Shown: positions 17,191 through 26,038 of the stretch, piece after piece
How positions within the stretch are numbered: position 1 is the stretch's first letter
Layout of the letters: each line of letters opens with the position of its first letter
NCBI GenBank assembly: GCA_015484595.1
Contig: WFMM01000163.1
Span: forward strand, 1-52,870
Source: Nitrospirota bacterium
GTDB taxonomy: Bacteria > Nitrospirota > Thermodesulfovibrionia > Thermodesulfovibrionales > JdFR-85
Direction of reading: 5' to 3'
Length of the DNA: 52,870 nucleotides
The notes under the pieces: generated by a model
What the model saw: only the letters and a program-made list of their open reading frames with translations
The model's database searches: none
Told to the model about the DNA's origin: nothing
Program-made: the position numbers and the translations under genes

Positions 17191-18984
17191 CTAAGATATC
17201 AAAGATACCCTGTGGTCATTAAGCTTCTGGAGGTTTAACTGTGCTGAAGGGACATTTACTCTGTCAGATTTCTCTACCATCCTCTCAGAGGATAAACCAT
17301 CATCAACTCTGAACCACTCAATGTTCTCCTTTAACCTGCCCGACAGGGACGCCAGTTCAAGAGATACATCCTTTAACTGATGCATTGCATTGACTGTTTC
17401 GTTTATCCCTGTGGAGATCTCATTCATATTCTGCACTATCTGCTCTGCTGCAGAGGATTGCTCGTCAGTGGCTGCTGCTATATGCTGAACCATCTCACTG
17501 GCCTTAATAGAAACCGCTTTAATAGATTTGAGGGACTGGCTGATCATATCCATAACCCTTACTCCCTTTTCAACTTCGTCCTTGCTATTCTTAACAACCA
17601 CTACAGACTGCTCTGCCTCATTCTGAATTATGCGAATCTTTTGAGCGATCTCATCAGATGACTTGGCAGTCTTTTCTGCAAGCTTCCTCACTTCATCAGC
17701 CACTACGGCAAACCCCCTTCCATGCTCACCCGCCCTCGCTGCCTCGATGGCAGCATTAAGTGCCAGGAGGTTAGTCTGCTCTGCAATATCTGTGATAACG
17801 GAGATGATCTCTCCAATTTCTTCAGAACTCTTTCCAAGAGTCTCTATGGTCTCAGCAGCATTATTCACTACCCCTGCGATCTTTCTTATCTCTTCTGCTG
17901 CATCTTCTGCCAGCTCCATGCTTGTTGTGGCAACATCCACTGCATCCTTCGAAGCCTTTGCTGCCTCTGCAGCGCTTCTTGCTACATCCATTACCGTTTG
18001 TGACATCTCAGTGGCAGCAGCTACCACCTGTTCTACCTGGCCTGATTGTGCACTTGTCGTAGCCGACAGGGTATCAGCTGTAGAGGAAAGCTCTTCAGCT
18101 GAGGAGGCAAGATTTAATATGCCCTCCTTTATCTGTCTGATTGAGCTCCTTATTCTCTGCCCCATCGTCCTGAAGGCATCTGCCATCTGACCAAGTTCAT
18201 CCCTGCCTCTTGATGTTATCTTGATATCACTAAACAATCCTTCTGACATCTGAAGTGATGCGCGGGATACATCATTAACAGGCCTTACGATTGCACCGGT
18301 TAGCAAAAACGAAATACCAATAAGCAACAGAATTACAACAGAGCCGCCTATTAAATAACCCTTTCTTATAAGGTCAGACTCATTTTTCATATCCCTTACC
18401 AGTTTTGGGTATACAGTACGCAGGATCTGTAGTGGGGTGCCCGTCTGATCCATGATATTATAATAGAGTTCTTCAAGGTCTCCATTTATAATTTCCTCTA
18501 CTTTATCCGTATTCCCCTGGGCAACATAGGGCAAAACCCTGTCCATCAGTAGTTTTTTGTACTGGTTCCAGGATTTGTTTGAATCCTTTATAGATGAAAA
18601 GATGGGAACCGCCCTGTCAAGTGAATGGCATGAGCCACAGTAAAGGTCACCCCTCTTATCTGGTTTAAAGGCTCCCTTTTGTACCTCCTTATACAGTGCA
18701 TCCGTTCTGTTTATAATAGACTCGATATTCTTTGTAACATCCCTGTCATAGCTATAGATCTGTGAGTAAAACAAACCTCTGACGAGGTTAACATTCATGC
18801 GTATCCTTGCCAGATTGTCTATCGTGTTTCTCTTCAGATCAATCCCTCTGTAGATTCTGCCTCCCACCTGAACCCTTAAAAAACTCCACTGACCAATGAT
18901 TATTCCAGCCACACAAGCGACGACGATACCGCCAAAGATAACAAAAAACTTCTTCCTTATAGAGAGATTTAAAAACCATTTCAT
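17191..18984 (-). CDS. Methyl-accepting chemotaxis protein with a periplasmic c-type haem motif
   Basis: A 597-residue chemoreceptor. A membrane helix (about 12-31) is followed by a periplasmic domain with a haem c attachment site CGSCH (116-120). A second helix (about 205-228), a HAMP domain and a cytoplasmic signalling domain with the conserved hairpin tip ([20 protein letters not shown]) follow. It resembles the c-haem sensor domains described for Geobacter chemoreceptors, so redox potential, O2 or NO are plausible signals. A sigma28-like promoter lies upstream. It is monocistronic, with tRNA-Leu downstream. Confidence 0.92.
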   Translation of the reverse strand: MKWFLNLSIRKKFFVIFGGIVVACVAGIIIGQWSFLRVQVGGRIYRGIDLKRNTIDNLARIRMNVNLVRGLFYSQIYSYDRDVTKNIESIINRTDALYKEVQKGAFKPDKRGDLYCGSCHSLDRAVPIFSSIKDSNKSWNQYKKLLMDRVLPYVAQGNTDKVEEIINGDLEELYYNIMDQTGTPLQILRTVYPKLVRDMKNESDLIRKGYLIGGSVVILLLIGISFLLTGAIVRPVNDVSRASLQMSEGLFSDIKITSRGRDELGQMADAFRTMGQRIRSSIRQIKEGILNLASSAEELSSTADTLSATTSAQSGQVEQVVAAATEMSQTVMDVARSAAEAAKASKDAVDVATTSMELAEDAAEEIRKIAGVVNNAAETIETLGKSSEEIGEIISVITDIAEQTNLLALNAAIEAARAGEHGRGFAVVADEVRKLAEKTAKSSDEIAQKIRIIQNEAEQSVVVVKNSKDEVEKGVRVMDMISQSLKSIKAVSIKASEMVQHIAAATDEQSSAAEQIVQNMNEISTGINETVNAMHQLKDVSLELASLSGRLKENIEWFRVDDGLSSERMVEKSDRVNVPSAQLNLQKLNDHRVSLIS

Positions 18985-19053
18985 AGCCTTACCTCGCTTT
19001 TATGGTATAGTCCTTATAAAAAGATTATGCAATTACTAACCTGACATGGTTAT

Positions 19054-19081
19054 AAATCGGACATTTTTAAAGAAAACTTTA
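19054..19081 (-). promoter_or_regulatory. Sigma28 (FliA)-like promoter of the c-haem chemoreceptor
   Basis: On the minus strand the -35 box TAAAGTTT (19074-19081) is an exact match to the FliA consensus. The -10 region TCCGATTT (19054-19061) matches GCCGATAA at the CCGAT core. The spacer is 12 bases rather than the usual 11, which lowers confidence. The same -35 occurs upstream of the chemoreceptor at 39979-41955. Confidence 0.5.
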
Positions 19082-19096
19082 GTCTGTACCCTTATT

Positions 19097-19156
19097 CACT
19101 GACAGTGGATACTGCCATGGAACAGACCTTCAATGGGGCAGTAAATATTGTATAAT
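19097..19156 (+). promoter_or_regulatory. Possible promoter/operator region of the corrinoid operon
   Basis: A consensus -10 TATAAT lies at 19151-19156, but no good -35 is visible at 17 bases, as expected for an activator-dependent promoter. Upstream are a perfect inverted repeat CACTG-A-CAGTG (19097-19107) and a second pair ACTGCC...GGCAGT (19111-19116, 19137-19142), which could be operators. No sigma54 -24/-12 element is present here. Confidence 0.4.
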
Positions 19157-19170
19157 AAATGTGTAAATGG

Positions 19171-19210
19171 ACCTCCCTGCCGTAAGCTGCAGGGCTTCAA
19201 AAATCAAAAA
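19171..19210. repeat. 40-nt hairpin repeat, copy 2, in the corrinoid operon leader
   Basis: The unit has the same layout as 16988-17027: CCCTGC-loop-GCAGGG, then a TCAAAAATCAAAAA tail. It lies between the putative -10 box (19151-19156) and the ATG at 19241, so it would form a stem in the 5' leader of the corrinoid operon mRNA. Confidence 0.7.
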
Positions 19211-19240
19211 AGAGGTATTGTGAGAATTCTGAGTTAAATT

Positions 19241-19900
19241 ATGCAAATAGAGGTGCTAAGAGAGGCAATCCTTAAAGGACAAAAGGATGCAGCCTGTGAA
19301 GCGGCACGGGCTTTGCTAAATGAGGGTTACAAAGTTGAGGATATCATTCATACAGGTCTGACCGAATCACTGAGATTGCTTGATGTTAAGTGCACCACTG
19401 AGGAGTTTAATCTTCTTGAGATAATGCTTTCTGGCAGGGCAATGATGGCTGTAATGGATGATGTTATAGCAGAGTGGCTTCCCTCAGCTACAGTTGCAAA
19501 AGACAATAGTGCATCCATTGTCTTGGGCACAATAAAAGGAGACATACATGAACTCGGTAAGCATGTGGTTAAGGTCATTCTAATCGCTGATGGATACAGG
19601 GTGGTTGATCTTGGAAAGGATGTGCCACCTTTGGCATTTGTTGAGTCAGCGGCAATGGAAGGTGCATCTTTCATTGGGGTAAGCTCTCTGATTACCCTTA
19701 CCATACCATATATAAGGGAGATCAAGAATCTTTTGCTCAGAGAGGGGCTTACCGATGTTCATGTTATCGCTGGTGGTGCTGCAATTCAGCAATCAGACAA
19801 AGAAGACCTTAATGTTGATTATGTAGCAAAAAACGCCTTTGATGGGCTTCATTATATTCAGAATGTTCTTTCTGGAATGCCTCCGGACAGCATAGAATGA
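19241..19900 (+). CDS. Corrinoid (B12)-binding protein, methyltransferase-associated type
   Basis: A 219-residue two-domain corrinoid protein. Residues 1-85 form the helical cap, and residues 90-219 the Rossmann-like B12 domain with the D-x-H-x-x-G signature in KGDIHELGKHVV (Asp101, His103 as lower cobalt ligand, Gly106), then VSSLITLT and VIAGGAA. In methyltransferase systems this protein carries the methyl group on Co(I)/CH3-Co(III). Its stop overlaps the next start (ATGA), so it is coupled to the UroD-like gene. The ribosome binding site is weak. Which methyl donor it serves, if any, cannot be read from sequence; no substrate-specific methyltransferase gene is present. Confidence 0.92.
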   Translation: MQIEVLREAILKGQKDAACEAARALLNEGYKVEDIIHTGLTESLRLLDVKCTTEEFNLLEIMLSGRAMMAVMDDVIAEWLPSATVAKDNSASIVLGTIKGDIHELGKHVVKVILIADGYRVVDLGKDVPPLAFVESAAMEGASFIGVSSLITLTIPYIREIKNLLLREGLTDVHVIAGGAAIQQSDKEDLNVDYVAKNAFDGLHYIQNVLSGMPPDSIE

Positions 19901-20916
19901 GTATCTTTGGTGATAAAATTAAAATGCTTCTTAGTGGAAAGCCCCTTTCAGAGGTTATCGTTATACCCGAGGTCTTTGGTTTCAGTGCAAGATTAATGGG
20001 GTATAAAATCAGGGACTATGTTACCGATGGAAGAATTATTGCTTCCTGTCAAATACAATGTCAGAAACAGATGGGTTATGACGCGGTTTTTGCCTTTGCT
20101 GACCTTTCAGTTGAGGCAGAGGCCCTGGGCTGCAAACTTAGCTATGAAGAAGATTCCTATCCAGCCGTATCAAGGCCGGCTGTAGAGGGTTACAATGAAT
20201 TAAAAAGACTCCGTTTTCCAGATCCTTACCGCGATGGAAGGATGCCTGTAATCATCGAGGCAGTCCGCTATCTGAGGGATGCAAAGAATGAAAACTGCTT
20301 GATTGCAGCCTGTATTATGGGGCCTATAAGTCTTGCATCTCAGTTAATGGGCCTTGAACAGTTGATTTATGCCATTGTGGACTCACCTGAATATGTAGAG
20401 AAGTTGCTTGATTTCACAACTGAGGTAGCAATTAGCTACGGTAGAGCCTTGATAGAAGAAGGGGCAGACCTTCCAATTGTCTTTGATCCTTCTGCATCAC
20501 CTCTGGTAGTGCCACCTCATGTCTTTCATAAATTTGAACTTCCCAGACTTAAACGCATTTATAGTTCCTTTAAAAAGGCCGGTGCCTCTGCCGCATGGAT
20601 AAGTATAGCAGGCAATACTATAAAAATACTCCCCTATTACAGCGATGCTGGAATAGAAATTGCAACAATTGATTATGTGGTGGACCTAAAGAAGGCATGC
20701 CAGTTATCAAAGGGGATAGTGATAAATGGCAATCTCAAGCCTTATTTGTTTGTTCATGCATCAGAAGAAGAGGTCCGTAATGAAGTGAGGAGATGTCTGG
20801 AAGATACAAGGGGATTTAATAGATACATTCTTGGCTCAGGATGTGAGATTCCCATTGAGGCAAAACCAGATAATATAGCAGCTATGGTAAGTGAGGCCAG
20901 GTGTTTTAAACCATGA
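19897..20916 (+). CDS. UroD/MtaA-family protein lacking two zinc ligands
   Basis: A 339-residue TIM-barrel protein of the uroporphyrinogen decarboxylase/corrinoid methyltransferase family (GPISLASQL, EEGADLPIVFDPSASPLVV, GSGCEIPIEAKPDNI). MtaA-type methylcobamide:thiol methyltransferases bind zinc through a His-x-Cys pair and a later Cys. Here the pair is replaced by Ser236 and Ala238 (WISIAGNT), while Cys316 remains. Zinc-dependent thiol methylation is therefore doubtful; it may transfer methyl groups in another way or act as a partner or sensor of the corrinoid protein. It overlaps both neighbours by ATGA. Confidence 0.87.
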   Translation: MSIFGDKIKMLLSGKPLSEVIVIPEVFGFSARLMGYKIRDYVTDGRIIASCQIQCQKQMGYDAVFAFADLSVEAEALGCKLSYEEDSYPAVSRPAVEGYNELKRLRFPDPYRDGRMPVIIEAVRYLRDAKNENCLIAACIMGPISLASQLMGLEQLIYAIVDSPEYVEKLLDFTTEVAISYGRALIEEGADLPIVFDPSASPLVVPPHVFHKFELPRLKRIYSSFKKAGASAAWISIAGNTIKILPYYSDAGIEIATIDYVVDLKKACQLSKGIVINGNLKPYLFVHASEEEVRNEVRRCLEDTRGFNRYILGSGCEIPIEAKPDNIAAMVSEARCFKP

Positions 20917-21467
20917 ATATCGTGATATCCTGTAGTGTTTTAAAAAAAGAGGTTATGAGCATTATAAGGGGAAAAGATGATACCATGGCAGTATTTCTCC
21001 CTGCATCTTTGCACAAGACACCATTATTCCTGTCCCGTGAGATTAAAAGGATTATCGATAACAATGAAGTTGGGAAAAAGATACTCCTTTACGGCAGTTG
21101 TTGCTTCCTTAGAAGTTATAAGAAGGTTACTCCGGTTCCTGGCGTATCAGACTGTTTTGACCTCCTCTTGGGTATTACTAAAAGAAGGGAGATTCAAGAA
21201 AAAGAACCAGGCACATATCTTCTTTCCGCTGGTTGGATACAACAGGACGGCACCCCCTTTGAGAAGTTTCTTAGCCAAGGTGGCGGGTTTTCAATAAAGG
21301 ATTATAAATCTCTTGTTTATAGTAATTATAAGAGACTCTTATATGTCAAGAGTCTGGAGGATGATAATGAGTTTCGGGAAAGGGCAATGGCTTCAGCAGA
21401 GGCCTTTGGCTGGATTTATGAGGAGGTGAATGCCCAGATGGACATACTCAGAGGATTATTATGCTGA
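20913..21467 (+). CDS. DUF1638 family protein
   Basis: A 184-residue soluble protein with the features of DUF1638: an early Cys in the IVISCSVLKKE strand, LHKTPLFLSREIKRII, LYGSCC, the SDCFDLLLG motif and PGTYLLSAGWIQ. The family often sits beside corrinoid proteins, UroD-like methyltransferases and ASKHA reactivators, but has no established activity. Several cysteines (7, 68, 69, 87) could bind a metal or the corrinoid. It is coupled by overlap to the genes on both sides. Confidence 0.85.
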   Translation: MNIVISCSVLKKEVMSIIRGKDDTMAVFLPASLHKTPLFLSREIKRIIDNNEVGKKILLYGSCCFLRSYKKVTPVPGVSDCFDLLLGITKRREIQEKEPGTYLLSAGWIQQDGTPFEKFLSQGGGFSIKDYKSLVYSNYKRLLYVKSLEDDNEFRERAMASAEAFGWIYEEVNAQMDILRGLLC

Positions 21468-23089
21468 TTAAGGTATTGCCTGAGGGCAAAGACATTACAG
21501 TCAAAAAGGGTGCTGTCTTGCTTGATGCCCTTACAGATGCGGGCATAGAGGTTCCTGTGCTCTGTAATCGCAATGGTGTATGTGGCAAATGTAAGGTAAT
21601 AGTCAGGGCAAAGGCTAACCATCCGCTTGATATAGAGCGTGTGATACTTGGACAGGAGGCCATCCAGAGAGGTTTCAGGCTTGCCTGCAAATGTATCCTT
21701 TATGGCGAAGGCACCGTTTCCATACCTGTTCCAGAAAGGCTTGAATTGATGGAGACTGCCGAGAGTAAGGAGATCACAAAGATAAAGAAGGGGCTATATC
21801 CATATAGTGTAGTTGGGCAAATAAAACAGGGTCTGTATATAGCTATTGATATGGGAACCACCACCTTGAGTGGATATCTTATTGATGGTGATAGCACTGT
21901 GATTTCTCACCTGAACCTCCTAAATCCAACAACCCTTTATGGTGCTGATGTTATAACACTGCTTGGGTATATTCAACAGCGGAGAGATGGCTTTAAAAAG
22001 ATAAGAAGTGCACTTCTTTCAGGAATTATAAGGGTGATAAGTGCCCTTCTTGAGAAGTCAGGTAAGGATGCACAGGATGTAATAAGGATTGGGGTATGTG
22101 GAAATACCGTAATCCAGAATATATTTCTTGGACTAAACCCTGTTGAGATAGGTCTGTATCCTTACAGGGCGCCCCGTCTGGAAGCCTTTGTTGGCAGTTT
22201 AAGCGAAATAGGTGGGTTTAAATTATCAGGGCTTTCGCCTGATGTTGAGGTAATGGTCCCACCTGCAGTTAGTGGTTTCATTGGTGGCGATGTGATTTGC
22301 GGACTTCTCTACACAGGACTTTTAAATATCCAACCTGCATTATATATTGATCTGGGCACTAATGGTGAAATAGTTTTGAATGCAGGAGAGAGGGTCTTTG
22401 CTGGTTCCTCCAGCGCAGGGCCTGCCTTTGAAGCCTTTAAGATTGGCTGTGGAATGAGGGCGGCCGTAGGTGCGATAGAATCTGTTCGGATAAAGAATAA
22501 AGATGTATTTTACACAGTTATCGGGGGAGTGCAGCCCTCAGGCTTGTGTGGAACAGGTATCGTCTCTGCTATCTCTTCCCTCATCAGGATAGGTTCACTG
22601 GAAGAAAAGGGGCACATAAAAGAGGTGGCACCTATTAGAAAGATCCACAATGGGATTTTCGTCGTTGCCACAGGATCAGAGACAGCCACATCAGAGCCTA
22701 TAAGCATTACCGACAGGGATGTGGAAGTGGTTCAGCAGGCAAAGGCAGCCTTTGCCACTGGCGTAAAGATCATGCTCAGCAAGGCAGGGCTGAAGGATGG
22801 TGCCCTAAAAGGCATATATATTGCAGGAGCATTTGGTAGTCGTCTCAGTCCAGAGGACATTAAAGATATAGGGATACTGCCCTATGGCATTAAAGGTAAG
22901 ATAGAGACTGTGGGCAATGCAGCAGGGGCAGGTCTTGTAAACCTTATTCTGTCGGATGAAGCATTTTCTGACGCTGTAAGGATTGCTAAAAAGATAGACA
23001 CAATACAGTTCAGCAATGAGGAAGGGTATGAAGATTTATTCATTGATAACCTTTTTTTCAGGAGGACCCATATAGATGCATGCCACTAA
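21461..23089 (+). CDS. RACo-like reductive activator of corrinoid protein (2Fe-2S + ASKHA)
   Basis: A 542-residue protein. Residues 1-85 are a 2Fe-2S ferredoxin domain with Cys35, Cys41, Cys44 and Cys76 (VLCNRNGVCGKCKV, RLACKC). Residues 118-530 are an ASKHA ATPase (IAIDMGTTTLSGYLID, LYIDLGTNGEIVL, IAGAFGS). This is the domain order of RACo/RamA-type proteins, which use ATP to reduce inactive Co(II) corrinoid to Co(I). Its presence implies the corrinoid protein of this operon cycles through Co(I) and becomes oxidised. It overlaps the DUF1638 gene by 7 nt and the kinase gene by 14 nt. Confidence 0.92.
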   Translation: MLIKVLPEGKDITVKKGAVLLDALTDAGIEVPVLCNRNGVCGKCKVIVRAKANHPLDIERVILGQEAIQRGFRLACKCILYGEGTVSIPVPERLELMETAESKEITKIKKGLYPYSVVGQIKQGLYIAIDMGTTTLSGYLIDGDSTVISHLNLLNPTTLYGADVITLLGYIQQRRDGFKKIRSALLSGIIRVISALLEKSGKDAQDVIRIGVCGNTVIQNIFLGLNPVEIGLYPYRAPRLEAFVGSLSEIGGFKLSGLSPDVEVMVPPAVSGFIGGDVICGLLYTGLLNIQPALYIDLGTNGEIVLNAGERVFAGSSSAGPAFEAFKIGCGMRAAVGAIESVRIKNKDVFYTVIGGVQPSGLCGTGIVSAISSLIRIGSLEEKGHIKEVAPIRKIHNGIFVVATGSETATSEPISITDRDVEVVQQAKAAFATGVKIMLSKAGLKDGALKGIYIAGAFGSRLSPEDIKDIGILPYGIKGKIETVGNAAGAGLVNLILSDEAFSDAVRIAKKIDTIQFSNEEGYEDLFIDNLFFRRTHIDACH

Positions 23090-24377
23090 AATGGATGTAA
23101 AGGACTGGTCTTACAATGCATTAAAAAGTATCGTAAAACTTAACAATATTATAGGGTATCTCCCGGTAAGCCTTGAAAACGTTCTTGAAGCCGTGATGGC
23201 AGAGGTTCAAAGGCTATACAATCCCTTAATGTGTTGTATTCACATGGTTGATGAAGATGGTAAGATGCAACTTGTGGCATATAAATCCAAGAAGTCATCC
23301 TCCCCTGACCTGCATTTGCATGATTCCGCAGAATACTGTCCATCGCTAAGGGATGGCCTTCCTTACATATCTGAAGAGGACAATCTTTGCCCAAATAGAA
23401 GGACAGAGGAAGGAGGACCCTTCTATCAGATCTGCATACCCCTTATTACAGGTAAGGAACAGTATGGCACAATATCCTGTCAGCGCAAAACCCCTCTTGA
23501 TTACGAGGAGATGGATGTCCTTTTAGCAATTGCTAATCAGGTATCTATGGCTATTCAACGGAGTCAGCTCTTTGAGAAACTAAAAAAAGAAAAGGATGAG
23601 ATATACATGGCTTATAAAAAGATACACTCCCTTAACATGCAGTTGCAGGAAAAGATAAAACAACTACAGGAAGCCAACAAAAGACTCATCCAGGCTGAAA
23701 GGATTGCCGCAGTGGGCAGAATGGCGGCCTCTCTTTCACATGAACTAAATAACCCTATGAGTATAATACTAAACAGAATTGAGTGTATGAGGATTGAAGG
23801 ATATGACAGGTGCATGACAGACTCTATTAAAAAGGACATCGATGTCATATATGCTTATGCCTCCAAGGTCTCATCGATTGTGCAGGATATGTTGATGTTT
23901 TCAAGGTCGTCACCGGAAAGATTCAGCCCTATTGACATAACAGAGATAATCAGAGCTGCGATTACATTCTACATGGAAGAGATATCAAAGGCTGGATGTG
24001 AAGTGATATTTGATCCAACTAAGAGGGTTCCTCTGATCAATGGGGACCCTGAAAGGCTTGAAATGCTTTTTCAGAACCTAATCCGGAACGCCATTGATGC
24101 AATGCCTGATGGTGGAAGGGTCTTCATCAACTACTCGGAAAATAAGAATTCAATCGAGATAACCATTCGTGATGAAGGGGTGGGTATAGAACCATCTTTG
24201 ATGGAAAGGATCTTTGAACCCTTTTTCACCACAAAGAAACCTGGCAAAGGGACAGGACTTGGGCTTACCATATGCTACTCAATAGTCAAAGAACATGGTG
24301 GAGAGATAGCCGTTGAAAGCACACCAGGGCAAGGGACCATCTTTAAATTAACATTTCCAGTATACGAAAATGAGTAG
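23076..24377 (+). CDS. Soluble GAF-domain sensor histidine kinase
   Basis: A 433-residue kinase with no membrane segment. It has a GAF domain (about 20-165) rich in cysteine (53, 54, 88, 105, 120, 135), a coiled coil (165-212), HisKA with the H-box SLSHELNNPMS (His222), and HATPase_c (NLIRNAIDAMPDGG, DEGVGIEPS, GKGTGLGL). The lack of a membrane anchor means it reads a cytoplasmic signal, for example the state of the corrinoid proteins encoded with it. GGAGG precedes the ATG inside the end of the upstream gene. Its stop overlaps the start of its response regulator. Confidence 0.93.
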   Translation: MHATKMDVKDWSYNALKSIVKLNNIIGYLPVSLENVLEAVMAEVQRLYNPLMCCIHMVDEDGKMQLVAYKSKKSSSPDLHLHDSAEYCPSLRDGLPYISEEDNLCPNRRTEEGGPFYQICIPLITGKEQYGTISCQRKTPLDYEEMDVLLAIANQVSMAIQRSQLFEKLKKEKDEIYMAYKKIHSLNMQLQEKIKQLQEANKRLIQAERIAAVGRMAASLSHELNNPMSIILNRIECMRIEGYDRCMTDSIKKDIDVIYAYASKVSSIVQDMLMFSRSSPERFSPIDITEIIRAAITFYMEEISKAGCEVIFDPTKRVPLINGDPERLEMLFQNLIRNAIDAMPDGGRVFINYSENKNSIEITIRDEGVGIEPSLMERIFEPFFTTKKPGKGTGLGLTICYSIVKEHGGEIAVESTPGQGTIFKLTFPVYENE

Positions 24378-25779
24378 CGTAAGGGTGATGGTTATAGAAG
24401 ACGAGATTCCCATGCTTGAGAACTACACCAGGATGGTAAAAGGCATGGGCTATGAATGCGTGCCCTATAGTGACAGTGTTAAGGCCATCAAGGATATTAA
24501 AAAGCAAAGGCCTGATGTAATAATAGCAGATCTAAAGATGCCTGGCATGGATGGCTTTGAACTGCTTGAGTTCATAAAATCAAACATGCCTGATGTTCCT
24601 GTTTTGCTTATCACAGCCTATGCCAGTATCTCTACAGCGGTTGAGGCAGTTAAAAAAGGGGCATTTGATTTTATACCGAAGCCCTTTACACTCACACAAC
24701 TTCGGGTATCAATCCAGAAGGCCATAAGGCACAGGAATATGCTGGAGGAAAACAGAAGGCTCAAGGAACTCCTCAGATTATTCGGGCCTGAGAAGATCGT
24801 TTTCCGTAGTTACAGGATGATAGAAGTAGTGGATCTGGCAAAGACAGTAGCACCAACAGATGCTAATATTCTAATAACTGGTGAAAGTGGCACTGGTAAA
24901 GAACTCCTTGCCCGAACGATTCACAGGATGAGTGCCAGAAGGGATGGGCCGTTTATAGTGGTGGACTGCACCGCAATCCCTGAAGGGCTGCTGGAAAGTG
25001 AATTATTTGGATACGAAAAGGGGGCATTTACAGGAGCAGTCAGTGCCAAGGCTGGCCTTCTGGAAGAGGCAGAAGGTGGAACCCTGTTCCTTGATGAAGT
25101 TGGAGAGCTTCCCCTTACACTACAGGTAAAACTCCTCAGGGTGATACAGGAGAGAACCCTTCGCAGGCTCGGTGGTCAGAAGACAAGGCATATTGACATA
25201 AGATGGATTGCTGCAACAAACAGAAACCTCCGTGAAGCAGTAAAGAATGGTAAATTCAGAGAAGACCTCTTTTATCGTCTTAATGTTGTCAACATCAACA
25301 TCCCTCCTCTGAGGGAGAGGGTAGAGGACATCCCACTGCTTGCCAATACCTTTCTTAATCTCTTTTCGAGCGCCTACAACAAGGAGATTGAGACCATAGC
25401 ACCCGATGCAATGGCATACCTGGAGAGTTACAAATGGCCAGGCAATGTCAGGGAACTTAAAAACGTCATAGAGAGGGCAGTGATCCTCTCAAGGCGGAAT
25501 ACCCTCACCGTAGACCTCCTTCCACCAGAAATAAGGTCCAATTTACATGGCCGGCCTGTAATAACAGAGGGACTGCTGCCATATAGAGAGGCAAAAGAAC
25601 GAATTATCACATCCTTCGAAAAGGAGTACTTTGAAAAGCTCCTAAGCAAAACCGGTGGTAATATATCCAGGGCTGCAGAGCTGGCAGGCATTAACCGAAG
25701 AACCATCCACAGGCTCCTGAAAAAGCTCTCCATTGATAGGACATCTATGTCCCAGCGTGACATAAATAGCACATATTGA
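24370..25779 (+). CDS. NtrC-family sigma54-dependent response regulator
   Basis: A 469-residue activator. It has a receiver domain (phosphoacceptor Asp54 in IIADLKMPG), an AAA+ domain with Walker A GESGTGKE (171-178), the sigma54-contact loop GAFTGA (218-223) and Walker B GGTLFLDE (236-243), and a Fis-type HTH (NISRAAELAGINRRTIHRLLKKL). It pairs with the kinase whose stop codon it overlaps. The nearest sigma54 promoter I find is 25896-25910, about 117 bp downstream of its stop and in front of nosZ, so nos is its most likely target. Confidence 0.94.
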   Translation: MSSVRVMVIEDEIPMLENYTRMVKGMGYECVPYSDSVKAIKDIKKQRPDVIIADLKMPGMDGFELLEFIKSNMPDVPVLLITAYASISTAVEAVKKGAFDFIPKPFTLTQLRVSIQKAIRHRNMLEENRRLKELLRLFGPEKIVFRSYRMIEVVDLAKTVAPTDANILITGESGTGKELLARTIHRMSARRDGPFIVVDCTAIPEGLLESELFGYEKGAFTGAVSAKAGLLEEAEGGTLFLDEVGELPLTLQVKLLRVIQERTLRRLGGQKTRHIDIRWIAATNRNLREAVKNGKFREDLFYRLNVVNINIPPLRERVEDIPLLANTFLNLFSSAYNKEIETIAPDAMAYLESYKWPGNVRELKNVIERAVILSRRNTLTVDLLPPEIRSNLHGRPVITEGLLPYREAKERIITSFEKEYFEKLLSKTGGNISRAAELAGINRRTIHRLLKKLSIDRTSMSQRDINSTY

Positions 25780-25895
25780 AATTTTAATTTTAGATTAAAG
25801 ACAATATACAGATTTAGCCACTCAATAGGGACAAATAAGTCACACTAACGGTTTAATTCCTACCTAAATACAGCCATTTTATCACCAAAATGTAA

Positions 25896-25910
25896 GGCAC
25901 GCAAATTGCA
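25896..25910 (+). promoter_or_regulatory. Sigma54 (-24/-12) promoter of the nos operon
   Basis: The element GGCACG-CAAA-TTGCA has GG at 25896-25897 and GC at 25908-25909, the required 12-base phase. It departs from the consensus TGGCACG-N4-TTGCW only at the first base (A for T). Transcription should start near 25921, giving a leader of about 118 bases before nosZ. No second element of this quality was found elsewhere in the window by eye. Confidence 0.85.
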
Positions 25911-26038
25911 TTTATATCAAAATAGTAGTTAAATTGCTTGATATATATTATGTTCATAGCAGGGAAGGGAGGTGGGAAAATAGAAGGAGTGTCATGTTAT
26001 TGCTTTTTTAATAAGGACTTAAGAAAGGGGGAGAAGTT

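Noticed and set aside
17663-18190. Long plus-strand open frame opposite the chemoreceptor (175 residues)
   Set aside because: It is the antisense of the repetitive Ala/Ser-rich signalling domain, with no ribosome binding site and low-complexity product; a shadow of the real gene.
19081-19240. Cobalamin riboswitch before the corrinoid operon
   Set aside because: The leader after the putative -10 is only about 80 bases and shows no B12-box-like core or the multi-stem structure needed.
25931-25955. FNR/CRP-like site (TTGAT-N4-ATTAT) downstream of the nos sigma54 promoter
   Set aside because: The second half-site matches poorly, and it would lie downstream of the predicted start. AT-rich sequence gives such matches by chance.
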